Assembly (NCBI GenBank): GCA_010909165.1
Contig: VJWM01000222.1
Location: forward strand, 186,001-250,000
From: Anthoceros angustus
Lineage: Eukaryota; Streptophyta; Anthocerotopsida; Anthocerotales; Anthocerotaceae
Direction: 5' to 3'
DNA length: 64,000 nucleotides
The position numbers were made by a program, and so were the translations under genes. Position 1 is the stretch's first letter. Each line of letters starts with the position of its first letter. This document shows positions 10,116 through 21,932 of this stretch, in pieces. The notes under the pieces were generated by a model. The model was not told the DNA's origin. It saw only the letters and a list, made by a program, of their open reading frames with translations, and made no database searches.

Positions 10116-10439
10116 CAATCGAACCCAAAAGGAAAAATAATAACAAAAATAACCTCCCAAAAAGAAAATAGATACCCCATGAGTGCGAGGTTGGCGACCG
10201 AAATGAAAGTGGAGTAAAAGTTTACGCTGGTGGGGCAGGGGTGCGAGGTTGGCGTTCTAGGGGGCCCCAACTTTAGTTGAGGCCTATCCTTATGGAGGAA
10301 GCTCTATGGTTATCGCCATGTGCAAGAAGTGAGGTAGTGCGACTGAGGGTGGTGGGGAGGTTGGCGTGGGGACCCCGATCCGACTTGGGCACTATATATA
10401 TGTAGGGATCTCCATGGTTTTATGGGGAAAGCTTGTTTG

Positions 10440-10780
10440 GAAAGATGTGTCACTCTCAAAGGATGAAGCTACACTATGAAATCCAGTGAATCCCTAGGAG
10501 TAGATCGATACGTAGGAGCTATGGTGCTCGGGCATCCAACAAGAAGAGGCTGGATTTGGTTTATTGTTGAAACAACCTATCGGGAAATCGTGATTCTTGC
10601 TGAGCCAAAGCCTGTGTCTCATCTACTAAGGTACTCTAGGAAATCGCATTCTTGCAGAGCCAAAGCCTCAAGGTGTCTCATCTACTAAGGTACTCTAGGG
10701 AAATCGCATTCTTGCAGAGCCAAAGCGCTCTCATCTACTAAGGTAGAGTACAAGGCACTCCTCGGGGCATAAGGATCTCC
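10440..10780 (+). pseudogene. Ty1/copia RNase H fragment with a triplicated segment
   Basis: The segment AAATCG..ATTCTTGC(T/A)GAGCC followed by AAAGC..CTCATCTACTAAGGTA occurs three times (about 10580, 10640 and 10700). The last copy runs into GTAGAGTACAAGGCACTC, reading STKVEYKAL, the copia RNase H EAEY(K/R)AL block. A copia origin is likely. The triplication destroyed the frame. Confidence 0.6.
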
Positions 10781-11120
10781 ACAATTGAAAGCAAGGATGC
10801 GAATTCATAGGCGGGCTTGAGACAGGCCACCAAAGTACCATGGTCGCAAAGTTACATCCTTCGGACCCCCTCGGAAGGACTAACTTGCTCGACCTCAAGG
10901 ACTTGAAAAGCCAACGGACCAAGATTTGTATTTGAAGATATCCAGGAGGACTTTGTGACCACGGTGTACTTTGACACCCTCCTTAAGCGGACTATGAATT
11001 CCGTCGCCATGAGCTTTAATCGGAGCACTATGGATTTGGGACAATTTAGCTAGATTCCGCGGACTATGAATTCGGCCATGAGTTTTTAAGTCGAAAGTTG
11101 TCGACTATGGATTTGGGGAC
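10780..11120. other. Unassigned, with a degenerate 85-bp duplication
   Basis: From 10985 to 11125 the phrase GCGGACTATGAATTC, then CCATGAG, then ACTATGGATTTGGG and ACAATTTA..GCTAGATTCC occurs twice. No protein match recognised. Confidence 0.45.
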
Positions 11121-12260
11121 AATTTACCGCTAGATTCCAATTTTGTGAGGGCTTTATGGTTGTTTATGTCTAGCTTCTTTTTTGGAGGTTATCTTTGTTA
11201 TTCTTTATTTTTGGGTCTGTGCCGCCATGAGCTTTTGTCGCAAATTGCTGTTTTGGAGAGCTTTCCTATGGATTTGGGAACATTTACTGCTAGATTCCAA
11301 TTTTGTGAGGGCTTTATGGTTGTTTTGTTTCTAGCTTCTTTTTGTAGATTATCTTTGTTATTTTTTTTTTGGGTTGTAGCTTAAGGCTAAATCGCTATTA
11401 ATTTTGTGAGGGTTTTTGATTGCTAGAAATGGTTTTTATTTTTAGGTTGGGTTGTAGCTAAGGCTCCAATTTGTGAGGGTTTTTGATTGCTAGAAATGGA
11501 GGTTATTCTTTTTGGGTCATCTTTGTTATTTTTATTTTGGGTTGGCAAAGATATTCTTTATTTTGGGTTGGGTTGTAGCTTAAGGCCAATCGCTCTTCAG
11601 ATTTTGTGAGGGTTTTTGATTGCTAGAAATGGAGGTTATTCTTTTTTTTGGGGTCATCTTTGTTATTTTTATTTTTGGGTTGGGTTGTAGCTTAAGGCTC
11701 CAATCGCTCTTCGAGTTTGTGAGGGTTTTTGATTGCTAGAAATGGAGGTTATCTTTGTTATTTTTATTTTTTGGGTTGGGTTGTAGCTTAAGGCTCCAAT
11801 CGCTCTTTAGTTTTGTGACGGTTTTTGATTGCTAGAAATGGATGTTATTTTTATTTTTTGGGTATTGTAGCTTAAATTCCAATCTTCTTCGTGAGTTTTG
11901 TGACGGTTTTGATTGCTAGAAATGGAGGTTATTCTTTTTTGGAGGTGTTATTTGTGGAGGTTATTCTTTTTTTGGAGGTCATCTTTGTTATTTGTTATTT
12001 TTCGGTTGTAGCTTAAGGCCAATCGCTCTTGAGTTTGTGAGGGTTTCTTGATTGGGTTGTAGCTTAAGGCTCCAATCGCTCTTTAGAGTTTGTGAGGGTT
12101 TCTTGATTGCTAGAAATGGAGGTTATCTTTGTTATTTTTATTTTGGGTTGGGTTTCTTATTTTTTATTTTTGGGTTGGGTAGCTTAAGGCTCCAATCTCT
12201 TCAATTTTGTGAGGGTTTTTGATTGCTTTGTTTCTAGCTTCTTTTTGGGAGGTCATTTTT
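11120..12260. repeat. T-rich tandem array (about 10 units, 60-150 bp)
   Basis: Repeating phrases are TTTTGTGAGGGTTTTTGATT, GCTAGAAATGGAGGTTATTC, CATCTTTGTTATTTTTATTT, GGGTTGGGTTGTAGCTTAAG and GCTCCAATCGCTCTT. Units vary in length because internal phrases are lost or doubled. The region 12260-12480 continues as decayed sequence without recognisable features. Confidence 0.8.
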
Positions 12261-12479
12261 GTTTCTTTGTTTTCCTTTTGGGTTGGATTGTAGAAGGTTC
12301 TAGTCTCCTTGTGGATTTCACCTCGAGTCTGGGTCACTCGCTTGCCTATACGCCAAACGCAAGAAGTTAGATGACAAGTCACCATTAATTTTTCTAGACT
12401 ACTCTTCATGGATTGTAGCCAAGGTTCTAGTCTCCTGTGTATTTGAGCGACACGCGACAATTGTACCAAGCATGCTACA

Positions 12480-12820
12480 AAGAGGAGATTGACGTGCCCG
12501 ATTAGGGAGATCCGCCATAGAAACGGTATAAGAAACTTGGTTAATTATGTAACGTTAGGAACGTAGGCATTGGCAGAATTAATCCTAATTAGCGGATAGA
12601 TAGGAATATTAATCCTAATTAGCGGATAGGTAGAAATAGGGTAAATAGTGGTTACATGAACAAGAAACGTGCTCAATTTCTAGGCCAAACGGAAACTGCT
12701 CTGTCACAGGTGTAAGTCGAAGACCAAAGGCACAAGCAGCCCACTTCGTGAGCTCCTTCTAGCGTAAACCAAGACTATGTCCCGGAAGATCCGTCACATA
12801 GAACTTGATCGGACGCTACA
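12480..12820 (+). repeat. Probable 5' LTR (3' part) of family C
   Basis: It ends in GCTACA at 12820, two bases before a Met-type primer-binding site, as expected for an LTR ending in CA. It contains a tandem pair of AATCCTAATTAGCGGATAG (12580-12634). The left end is not defined, because no second LTR copy is present in the window to compare. Confidence 0.5.
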
Positions 12821-12822
12821 TT

Positions 12823-12833
12823 TGGTATCGAGC
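12823..12833 (+). promoter_or_regulatory. Primer-binding site, initiator Met-tRNA type (one base lost)
   Basis: TGGTATCGAGC resembles TGGTATCAGAGC, the sequence complementary to the 3' end of plant initiator tRNA-Met used to prime gypsy and copia elements, with one A missing. It sits two bases after a CA that can end an LTR. Confidence 0.6.
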
Positions 12834-12899
12834 AAGAGAATCGACCGCAGAAGCGTGAGGTCCACAACGTGAGTCAATCACCGGAACCGCAAGAGACGT

Positions 12900-14450
12900 A
12901 ATTCCAGCTCCCCGGCTGTGATCCGATTCGGATGTATGAGTGAATTGAGGCTCATGAGGTAGTTCGCACTGGGCATACCTTGAGTTCTCACATCTCCGAA
13001 TCTTCGTGCACTCTGGAGACCATCCCAACCCACATCCCGCAAGGAGACCACCGTAGTTACGACATGGGAGACCGCGCGCACAAAGGGAAATGGAGCGGAG
13101 CTCACCACCAGCAGAAGACCCGCACTTGGAAAGCATTGGCGAAAGAGTACGAGGTCGAAGAGGTAGAGACCCTGGTCCAATCGAGGGAGGCCGACCAAAT
13201 CCAGTGATTGGTCGCCCCACCGATCCCACTGAAGGGCGAGGCGACACCGACGATCGCGAAAGACGATCTGAAGTCTGACCGCTCCAACCGAACGAGAAGA
13301 ACCGACCGACGCAACGGGTTGGCCAAGATCCAACACGCCAGGATCCGCACCAAGGAAGCGAGGTCGCAGCCCGCTCTCGACACTGCAACGACGGCCAGAC
13401 GGAGTGAATGGCCATGCCCCAAATTCGTGAACCGCAGGGACATGAACCGAGGATTCCGCCAAATTTTGATTTCACCGTGCAAGGTTGCGCCAAGTCGACC
13501 ACCGTGGTGGTGTGGAGAATAACTGGAGCTCGAGTCAAACAATCGAGAGTTGGAGGGACAACCGTCTCGCGCAATTGTTGAGCAGACTCACCGCCCGGCC
13601 CAACCGCAACACAAGGGGACACAGTCAAGGCCCACCAACCCACCCCGCAATCCTCACCAGGGTACCTGTAAAAAGACCGGCCCTCAAGACACCTGTGGCC
13701 GGGATGGCAAGAGATGAGGAAGAGGGTCGAGGGTCACCTGCTCCAGAATCCGGACGAGCTCGTGAGGACGAGTCCTCAAGAGGTTGGTGGTCGAGTTGTG
13801 GGCGAAAAGAAAACAAGGACATCAAGGCCTTGGCCGACACCCCCTCATGAGGTACGAGAATTGGGAGCAAGCCAAGGCCAAGGAAGAGTCGATTTGTTGG
13901 AGGGAGACGAGCCTTTTCAAACCCCGCCCACTACTTGACAAGGAGTTGCGTGAAGATAAAACCACGACTTTTGACGGATTGTCAAGCTGCCTACGCTGGG
14001 CTGGACAAGATGGAGAAATACCGCTGCTGAGAAGGATGATCTCCAACGCATCGCTTTGTCATGTCGCCGAGGGTTGCGCGATCGTGGTGGAGGCAACGGG
14101 AACGGCAAGTCGATCTGGTATGGAGATCGCCATACACTTGGGCGTGTTCGTGCAAGTGTTCTTAGAGCATTTCCTCGCAAATCACAATGAGACCAGACGT
14201 AGCCGCAAAATCTATCAGGGATGCAGTGAGATCTGACAAGTTCTTATGTACCACTTGATCTTCCTCCGATGAAGAACAAAAAGTGGAGAATCGATGGCCT
14301 TCGTTCGAATCATACGATGTCAACTGACCAACCCCAACACCGTTGATATGAAAGCCGCCATGAACTATGGCCAATAAGTATAAACACTTGGGCACCTCCA
14401 ACCCTTCCAAAGAAATCGAATGGGGAAGTCATTAACGGGACCGAGAAACC
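12900..14450 (+). pseudogene. Family C gag
   Basis: Lies directly after the primer-binding site. Plus-strand frames give charged, Arg/Glu-rich sequence (for example KALAKEYEVEEVETLV near 13130), a segment near 13830-13900, and DEEQKVE near 14265. That last stretch recurs at about 55780 on minus as DEEQKVEKFIDGL, the conserved end of the gypsy gag capsid region. Multiple frame changes are needed. From 13348 on it is part of the inverted-repeat arm and is mirrored at 17550-18655. Confidence 0.55.
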
Positions 14451-15175
14451 ATTTTAAACTTAATCAAGAAGAGAAGAACACAGAGAAAAAGGAAGAATGC
14501 ACTGCACATCGACCATGGTTCACGCAGCTCACGTGAGGGACTTCATCGCATGGTCAAGGAGACAGGAATTCCACCCAACCCTTCTTCTCAAACCCCGCCA
14601 CAAAAGCAACCACTCTGGTTTTAGAAGAGGTACCAAACGAACACCGAAAAACCCTAGGTCTTGCAATGGTGTGCTTGAATGCATGTGACCCATGTCCCGA
14701 TCAAGCTAAAGGTTCACATAGCGGGACATGTTGCCAGCCTCTCCTAGACTCGTGCTAGCCACCACTACATCTGAGTCCGCAAGACGGCGGGCAGTCTGCA
14801 CATCCAACACTGGTCGATTCAACAGTACCACTGGAAGCAAGGATGAGGGACGAGCGGATGGCTTTACCTTCCCCGAGGTTTCTGAGAAGTGCAAGTCATG
14901 CCAAGCTTGGCACATGACGTCATTGGGAAACCGTGGGCCGCCCATTCTCACCAACTCATAGACGGAAAAGAACTTAGTAACCCTAGGGGCATGGACAGAT
15001 CAGACATGAAACTTACCTTGGACAAGCACCTTCGTCGCCTTGCAACCACCAAGGGAAGTCAGACATCGCTGTCAAGTGTAGTTCCTCCGGAGGGCACCGC
15101 AGAATCACGGCAGCATGATAACTCGGAGGAACTCCTCAAGAGTTTAAGGCTCGTTTGATGTTATTTGCATCCCAC
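14450..15175 (+). pseudogene. Family C gag end / protease region
   Basis: A segment between gag and RT. It is related to 16830-17550 (mirror image), 18660-19313 and 55230-55600. The last gives VDFYIVTAGSKDV and KLGTWRDCGEAVAPIL in a single minus frame, in the place expected of a retropepsin. No DSG or DTG active site can be read here, so the protease assignment is by position only. Confidence 0.4.
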
Positions 15176-15179
15176 CGCC

Positions 15180-15822
15180 CTACCCCAAGACGGGCCACCG
15201 ATCACAAGATCGAGCTAGTGCCCGGCATCGAGAATCAACAGCCCATACCGCACAAGATGGAAAATGAGGAGATCAAAAGGTAGATGAATTTCGGACAAGG
15301 GGTTTGTGAGGCCAAGCACCTCACCTTATGGAGCGCTGTTGTTGGTGGCGAAACCCGACGGTGGTGGAGACTCAGATCGACTATGAGGATTGAATCGGCC
15401 ACCATCGAATGTCTACCAGATGCCCGATCGATGAGATTTTGGACCACCGCATGGGTGCCTTGGTTCACCAAAATCGACCGCGGGTCGGTTTCACCAAATC
15501 GACTCAAGGAGGGGATGAGCTAGACCGCATTTAGAACACGGCATGGTCACCAGAGTTTGTAGTGATGCCTGGCTTACAATGCCCCACGACCTTCCAATGT
15601 CTCATGCAAGATTCTTCACCAACGCCAGGCAAGGGGTCGAGGTCTTCCTAGATGATATCTTGATCCACTCGCACCAAGCCACCCACATCGAACTCGAAGG
15701 TATTCACTCTTCTCAAGCATCAACCGGCCAAGAGGAGCAAGTGTACCTTCATGCGAAGTTGAGTATCTGACATCATTAGCCAAGGGCATCGCATGGATCT
15801 GTGCAGGTGGCCGAGTGGCGCC
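15180..15822 (+). pseudogene. Family C Ty3/gypsy reverse transcriptase
   Basis: Plus frames contain WFTKID (near 15462-15482), PTTFQCLMQD (near 15590), the catalytic motif VEVFLDDILIHS (near 15635-15672), and YLHAK with a remnant of YLGHIVSAKGIA (15745-15795). This is a typical gypsy RT of the FLDDILIHS kind, different from the YIDD forms of A and B. The frame changes at least four times. The whole RT is mirrored at 16138-16780. Confidence 0.8.
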
Positions 15823-16137
15823 TCAAGGACATCACCCAACTAAGTAGGGCTTCTATCGCAGTTTTATCAAGAGCTTCACCAAATTGCTCTTCCTTTGACA
15901 GAAGCCTCAAGCGTCCACCGCCCAGAGTTCCAACCGACAGAGGCGCTGTGCCTTTGAGGCGGTAGCCTTGAGCAACGGGCTGCTGCAGAGCATGGGAACC
16001 TAAGCACGCTACTGTGATGCATCGATGGTGCCATTGGTGCGGGTTGCGCAAGGGAGGGTGATAGCCTCCAACAACCTGGGCATTAAATTAATACCCGATA
16101 AGGAGATGTTATGATCGTCCATGCCCTCGAAAGTGTG
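15823..16137 (+). pseudogene. Family C RNase H start, in the spacer of the inverted repeat
   Basis: The only part of C between the two arms. It continues the left-arm RT in the plus direction: FIKSFTKL-like sequence, then CDASM followed by VAQGRVIAS and PDKEML, ending in KVWRH, which are RNase H landmarks. At KVWRH (16135-16144) the sequence turns back into an inverted copy of the left arm. Confidence 0.7.
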
Positions 16138-18655
16138 GCGCCACTCGGCCACCTGCACAGATCCATGCGATGCCCTTGGCACTAATGATGTGTCCAAGAT
16201 ACTCAACTTCTCGCATGAAGGTACACTTGCTCCTCTTGGCCGGTTGATGCTTGAGAAGAGTGAATACCTTCGAGTTCGATGTGGGTGGCTTGGTGCGAGT
16301 GGATCAAGATATCATCTAGGAAGACCTCGACCCCTTGCCTGGCGTTGGTGAAGAATCTTGCATGAGACATTGGAAGGTCGTGGGGCATTGTAAGCCAGGC
16401 ATCACTACAAACTCTGGTGACCATGCCGTGTTCTAAATGCGGTCTAGCTCATCCCCTCCTTGAGTCGATTTTGGTGAAACCGACCCGCGGTCGATTTTGG
16501 TGAACCAAGGCACCCATGCGGTGGTCCAAAATCTCATCGATCGGGCATCTGGTAGACATTCGATGGTGGCCGATTCAATCCTCATAGTCGATCTGAGTCT
16601 CCACCACCGTCGGTTTCGCCACCAACAACAGCGCTCCATAAGGTGAGGTGCTTGGCCTCACAAACCCCTTGTCCGAAATTCATCTACCTTTTGATCTCCT
16701 CATTTTCCATCTTGTGCGGTATGGGCTGTTGATTCTCGATGCCGGGCACTAGCTCGATCTTGTGATCGGTGGCCCGTCTTGGGGTAGGGCGGTGGGATGC
16801 AAATAACATCAAACGAGCCTTAAACTCTTGAGGAGTTCCTCCGAGTTATCATGCTGCCGTGATTCTGCGGTGCCCTCCGGAGGAACTACACTTGACAGCG
16901 ATGTCTGACTTCCCTTGGTGGTTGCAAGGCGACGAAGGTGCTTGTCCAAGGTAAGTTTCCTTCCAAAGTCGATCTGTCACGCGACCCCTAGGGTTACTAA
17001 GTTCTTTTCCGTCTATGAGTTGGTGAGAATGGGCGGCCCACGGTTTCCCAATGACGTCATGTGCCAAGCTTGGCATGACTATGCATTTCAAAGACTTCTA
17101 CGAAACCTCGAAGGTAAGAGTCGCTCGCCCACCGCCGTCCCTCACATCCTTGCTTCCAGTGGTACTGTTGAATCGACCAGTGTTGGATGTGCAGACTGCC
17201 CGCCGTCTTGCGGACTCAGATGTAGTGGTGGCTAGCACGAGTCTAGGAGAGGCTGGCAACATGTCCCGCTATGTGAACCTTTAGCTTGATCGGGACATGG
17301 GTCTTGCTACATGCATTCAAACGCAGACACCATTGCAAGACCTAGGGTTTTTCGGTGTTCGTTTGGTACCTCTTCTAAAACCAGAGTGGTTGCTTTTGTG
17401 GCGGGGTTTGAGAAGAAGGGTTGGGTGGAATTCCTGTCTCCTTGACCATGCGATGAAGTCCCTCACGTGAGCTGCGTGAACCATGGTCGATGTGCAGTGC
17501 ATTCTTCCTTTTTCTCTGTGTTCTTCTCTTCTTGATTAAGTTTAAAATGGTTTCTCGGTCCCGTTAATGACTTCCCCATTCGATTCTTTGGAAGGGTTGG
17601 AGGTGCCCAAGTGTTTATACTTATTGGCCATAGTTCATGGCGGCTTTCATGGCATCAACCGTGGTGTTGGGGTTGGTCAGTTGACATCGTATGATTCGAA
17701 CGAAGGCCATCGATTCTCCACTTTTTGTTCTTCATCGGAGGAAGATCAAGTGGTACATAAGAACTTGTCAGATCTCACTGCATCCCTGATAGATTTTGCG
17801 GCTACGTCTGGTCTCATTGTGATTTGCGAGGAAATGCTCTAAGAACACTTGCACGAACACGCCAAGTGTATGGCGATCTCCATACCAGATCGACTTGCCG
17901 TTCCCGTTGCCTCCACCACGATCGCGCAACCCTCGGCGACATGACAAAGCGATGCGTTGGAGATCATCCTTCTCAGCAGCGGTATTTCTCCATCTTGTCC
18001 AGCCCAGCGTAGGCAGCTTGACAATCCGTCAAAAGTCGTGGTTTTATCTTCACGCAACTCCTTGTCAAGTAGTGGGCGGGGTTTGAAAAGGCTCGTCTCC
18101 CTCCAACAAATCGACTCTTCCTTGGCCTTGGCTTGCTCCCAATTCTCGTACCTCATGAGGGGGTGTCGGCCAAGGCCTTGATGTCCTTGTTTTCTTTTCG
18201 CCCACAACTCGACCACCAACCTCTTGAGGACTCGTCCTCACGAGCTCGTCCGGATTCTGGAGCAGGTGACCCTCGACCCTCTTCCTCATCTCTTGCCATC
18301 CCGGCCACAGGTGTCTTGAGGGCCGGTCTTTTTACAGGTACCCTGGTGAGGATTGCGGGGTGGGTTGGTGGGCCTTGACTGTGTCCCCTTGTGTTGCGGT
18401 TGGGCCGGGCGGTGAGTCTGCTCAACAATTGCGCGAGACGGTTGTCCCTCCAACTCTCGATTGTTTGACTCGAGCTCCAGTTATTCTCCACACCACCACG
18501 GTGGTCGACTTGGCGCAACCTTGCACGGTGAAATCAAAATTTGGCGGAATCCTCGGTTCATGTCCCTGCGGTTCACGAATTTGGGGCATGGCCATTCACT
18601 CCGTCTGGCCGTCGTTGCAGTGTCGAGAGCGGGCTGCGACCTCGCTTCCTTGGTG
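16138..18655 (-). repeat. Right arm of inverted repeat 1 (mirrored family C RT, protease region and gag)
   Basis: Reverse complement of 13348-15822. It contains, on minus, VEVFLDDILIHS (near 16295-16335), WFTKID, the gag/protease region and the gag peptides. The inner end is at the self-complementary GTGGCGCCAC (16135-16144). The outer end is at GCTTCCTTGGTG (18644-18655), where the sequence switches to another C segment. Confidence 0.93.
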
Positions 18656-19320
18656 GATTTATGCAAGGCCGATACAAAAAGGTGCTTGTCCAAGGTAAGT
18701 TTCTTCCTGCAGACATCGATCCGTCTGACCCCTAGGGTTACTAAGTTCTTTTCCGCCTATGAAGTTGGTGAGAATGGGCGCCACTGCTTCCCCACAATCA
18801 CGCCATGTGCCAAGCTTGGCATGACTATGCATTTCACTTCTACGAAACCTCGTGGAAGGTAAGAGTCGCTCGCCCACCGCCGTCCTCACATCCTTGCTTC
18901 CAGCCGTGACGATGTAGAAGTCGACCCAGTGTTGGATGTGGTGCCCGCCCCTCGGACTCGAGATGGTGGTGGCTAGCACCGAGTCTAGGAGAGTCAGGCA
19001 ACATGTCCCGCTATGTGAACCTTTAGCTTGACGACATGGGTCTTGCTACATGCATTCAAACGCAAAGACCCATTGCAAGACCTAGGGTTTTGAGCGTGTT
19101 CGCTTCCTAGATTTCTAAAACCACCGAGTGGTTGCTTTTGTTAGCGGGGTTTGAGAAGAAGGGTTGGGGTGGAATTCCCCTCCTTCACCATGCGATGAAG
19201 TCCCTCCTGAGGGCAAACAAGGAACCATGGTCGAGTCGCATGTAAAGCACCTTTTTCTCCAGATTCTTCTTCTTCTTCGAGGATTTTAAAGTCGGGTTTC
19301 GGTCCATCACAGACTTCCCC
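18644..19320 (-). pseudogene. Extra family C segment (gag end / protease region)
   Basis: A third, diverged copy of the region 16925-17580, in the same orientation as the right arm. It has a 106-codon minus stretch with KLGTWRDCGEAVAPILTNF (18659-18979). The shared words GGTGCTTGTCCAAGGTAAG and CCCTAGGGTTACTAAGTTC align the two. It joins the arm at 18644-18655 through 12 shared bases and joins family D at 19314 through CTTCCCCATT. Confidence 0.6.
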
Positions 19321-21932
19321 ATTTGAGCGTGCATTGAGATCCATACATCCAAGTTCGACCAATTAAAACACTATACCTGGCGACTTGTGGATGACCACAT
19401 AATCCATTAGATAGGGATGGTCCCAATGATCGTTAACACGTCACAATTCTCCTCACGGCACCATTACGGACATATCGCCAACCGCAAAACCTTGCTGTAT
19501 GTTCGATTTCCAACCCCAATTTTCGCCGTTTCCTCGTCATGATATTCACACCTACCCGTGTCGAGGTACCCTTTTATGACATCCGATCTCTACAGGTTCA
19601 GGGTCCTTGGTCAACCATGGATACTAGATTGGGAAGTGGCCTTGGACTGGTTTAGGAAGGGCATCGCTTTTCTTGGGTGGGCTTCCTTCAATGCCCTCGA
19701 TCTGCTGCCTATCTGGGTTGTCTCGAAGGGTTGTCGAATGTGATCATAAAATGATCCATGATGGCCTCCGCTAAGTTAAAGGAAGCACCTTCTCAGCTTT
19801 CCCCGCCCGGGGTTCGTTGGTTGTAGACCCAGTGTTAGGCTTCGAGTCTGGTGGCTTCTCGGTGGGGTGGCGGACTGGGTGGGCATTGAAAGGCATCTCC
19901 GCCTCCTCCCTTGGCCTTCTTACTCCCCTCCTGGATCATATCCACAACCTCTTCCATCGTCCGGTGGAAATCCTAACCCATTTTCTCACCTTTCGGCAAT
20001 TCTGCGGGAGCTTGTAAAGTTTCTCGACTATGTCCGTTGATTCCTTTTCCTGCTTTGAATTTCCACCGCCTTGGAACACTCAGTCTCACACACCTTCACC
20101 CCATTGGTTCGTCAGCCAAAGTACCGGATGCGCTTGGGTCCGTTCCACCTCTGAGCCTTCGCAAATTTTGACATTTCCTCGCTTGGGTGAGAACGCTCCC
20201 TCATCCACCAGTGGTCGTATCTACCTCCTTCTTCTTTTCTTTCCCCACGCCTCTTTTCCTTAGCTTTTGAGCTCCGTTCGACGACCATGGCGGATGCCTC
20301 CCCATAATAATCGCTATCCGTGGCATCTAAACCCTCTAAGCTCTTAGGGTCTTAATCTTGGCGTCCTCCCATATAGCCATCAACGCGTCTTCTACATGCA
20401 TGGCGGGGCACCTTGGCGCGGTGAACCCCGTCAGGCTGCGCGATCCACGTGTTTTCGGGGTTTTGGCGAGTACACTTCACCGCCAAATGCCCTTTGACAA
20501 TCTTGGCAGTTTATCGAAATCTCCATTGCCTTGCCGAGTTGGCAGGCAAGCATAGTGTCCAAGGTTGCGAGTTGTAGCAGCATTGGATTATTACTCCGCC
20601 CGGTGATTTGACACGCCTGCGGAATTTCGTAAGTTGGAGGGATACATAGTCTTGGTACACTTTTGACTTCACGAATTTGGTATGTATCCTCCACGAGGTA
20701 TCTTCCTCTTCCTCCTCATATCAGCGGATGCACTCTGTTGTCGGGCGGTTAGCCTTGGAGTGACCTACTGTCCACACGTTGAGCGAAGAGGTTAGCCCGT
20801 GGATTCGTGACGACTCTCCTTCTCTCGTGTTCCTTTTACGTTAAGATGGAATTTCTCAAATTTTGCCATCATCTCCTCCATCTTGTTTCCCTGTTGTTCC
20901 ACTTTCTTGGCTGCCACCTCGGCCTCCCTCCTTGCTTGCTCCGCATCCTTTTCGCGCTCTTGTTTCGCCCTTGCACTCTTTGTTGTCCGTGCGACCCTTC
21001 ATTTTTCTTTTTTGGCGCTCCTCATCGATGGCGCTTCCCACTGTCACTCGTTTCTTCCTCCGTGGAACTTTTCATGGAATCTTCTTGGAGCTCTCTTCAC
21101 GATGAACTTTCTTCCGAGGAGGATGAGAATCCCTTCTCTTTTTCCTGATCAGGCTTCCTCTTCTCCTTCCTAGCTCTCTTTATATCATGCGGGTTGGATT
21201 CCTCATATAATTTAGCGCCGCGATAGCCTTGCCCAAATTCTTCTCCGCTTTGCAACCTTCGTGTCTCCCCATCTTAGAACCCGGGCCTTTAGCGAACCAC
21301 CGTATTGCTGCAACTCAGATGAGGGCCACTTGATCGCGTGGTATGAAACCTCTCAACATACGCTTAGGTTTCCTTCCTTCCTCTCTCGCTTTTCAAGTTT
21401 GGACAACACGTATCCCTCCACGTCAAGCCCCTAAACCTCTCACAGGCGGTTTTAACTCTTCAAAGGTGGCGGAGGTGTGGGACTTGAGTATTCGCCTATA
21501 CCACTTTTGGACCTCCCGAAGAACTCCATAGAACGGTGAATGTGCATCTCCGCTTCTGGTTTGCAAATGTCATGCTCGCTCAACAAATTCATCGGGGTCC
21601 TCATACCCTTCCCTCTCCCCTACAGGTAAGGTTGCTTGGTGGTGACCACCACCGGCACAGTGGTGGTACATGACTATCGTGATTCGGTAAGTGGTTGATT
21701 CAACGGTTCTGTGGAAGATTGATCTGGGCGATTGGAAGAGAGTCGGGAAGATGGAATTGGTCGAGGTTCCTTGGTGTGGTACCTCGTCCAAGTCGAGGTT
21801 GGGGATCTTGCTCCAACAAGATCGGACCCCGCCCTGGTTGATTCCTTACTTCCCTTCTCCTCCCGGCAGTGCGTCTTCGGTTGGGTCCTCCTCAACTCCC
21901 GGTTTGCAACCCTTTTCAACCTTTCCGATTGC
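19314..21932 (-). repeat. 2.6-kb direct repeat, first copy
   Basis: Appears identical to 61382-64000 at a constant offset of 42068 bp in every stretch I compared. The second copy is cut by the window end, so the true length is unknown. Confidence 0.92.

Larger units (their letters stand above)
13348..15822 (+). repeat. Left arm of inverted repeat 1
   Basis: Matches 16138-18655 in reverse complement almost base for base. For example the segment ending CACCTTATGGAGCGCTG at about 15340 and its mirror at about 16640 agree through long runs, with only scattered small indels. Arms of about 2.48 and 2.52 kb flank a 315-bp spacer. Confidence 0.93.

Noticed and set aside
12816-13643. 275-codon minus-strand open frame
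   Set aside because: It is antisense to family C gag, begins in the inverted-repeat arm and is partly repeated at 18360-18698. No domain is visible.
13348-18655. Inverted repeat as the terminal repeats of a foldback DNA transposon
   Set aside because: The arms contain family C gag and RT in natural order, and the spacer continues RNase H. It is a folded retrotransposon, not a Foldback element.
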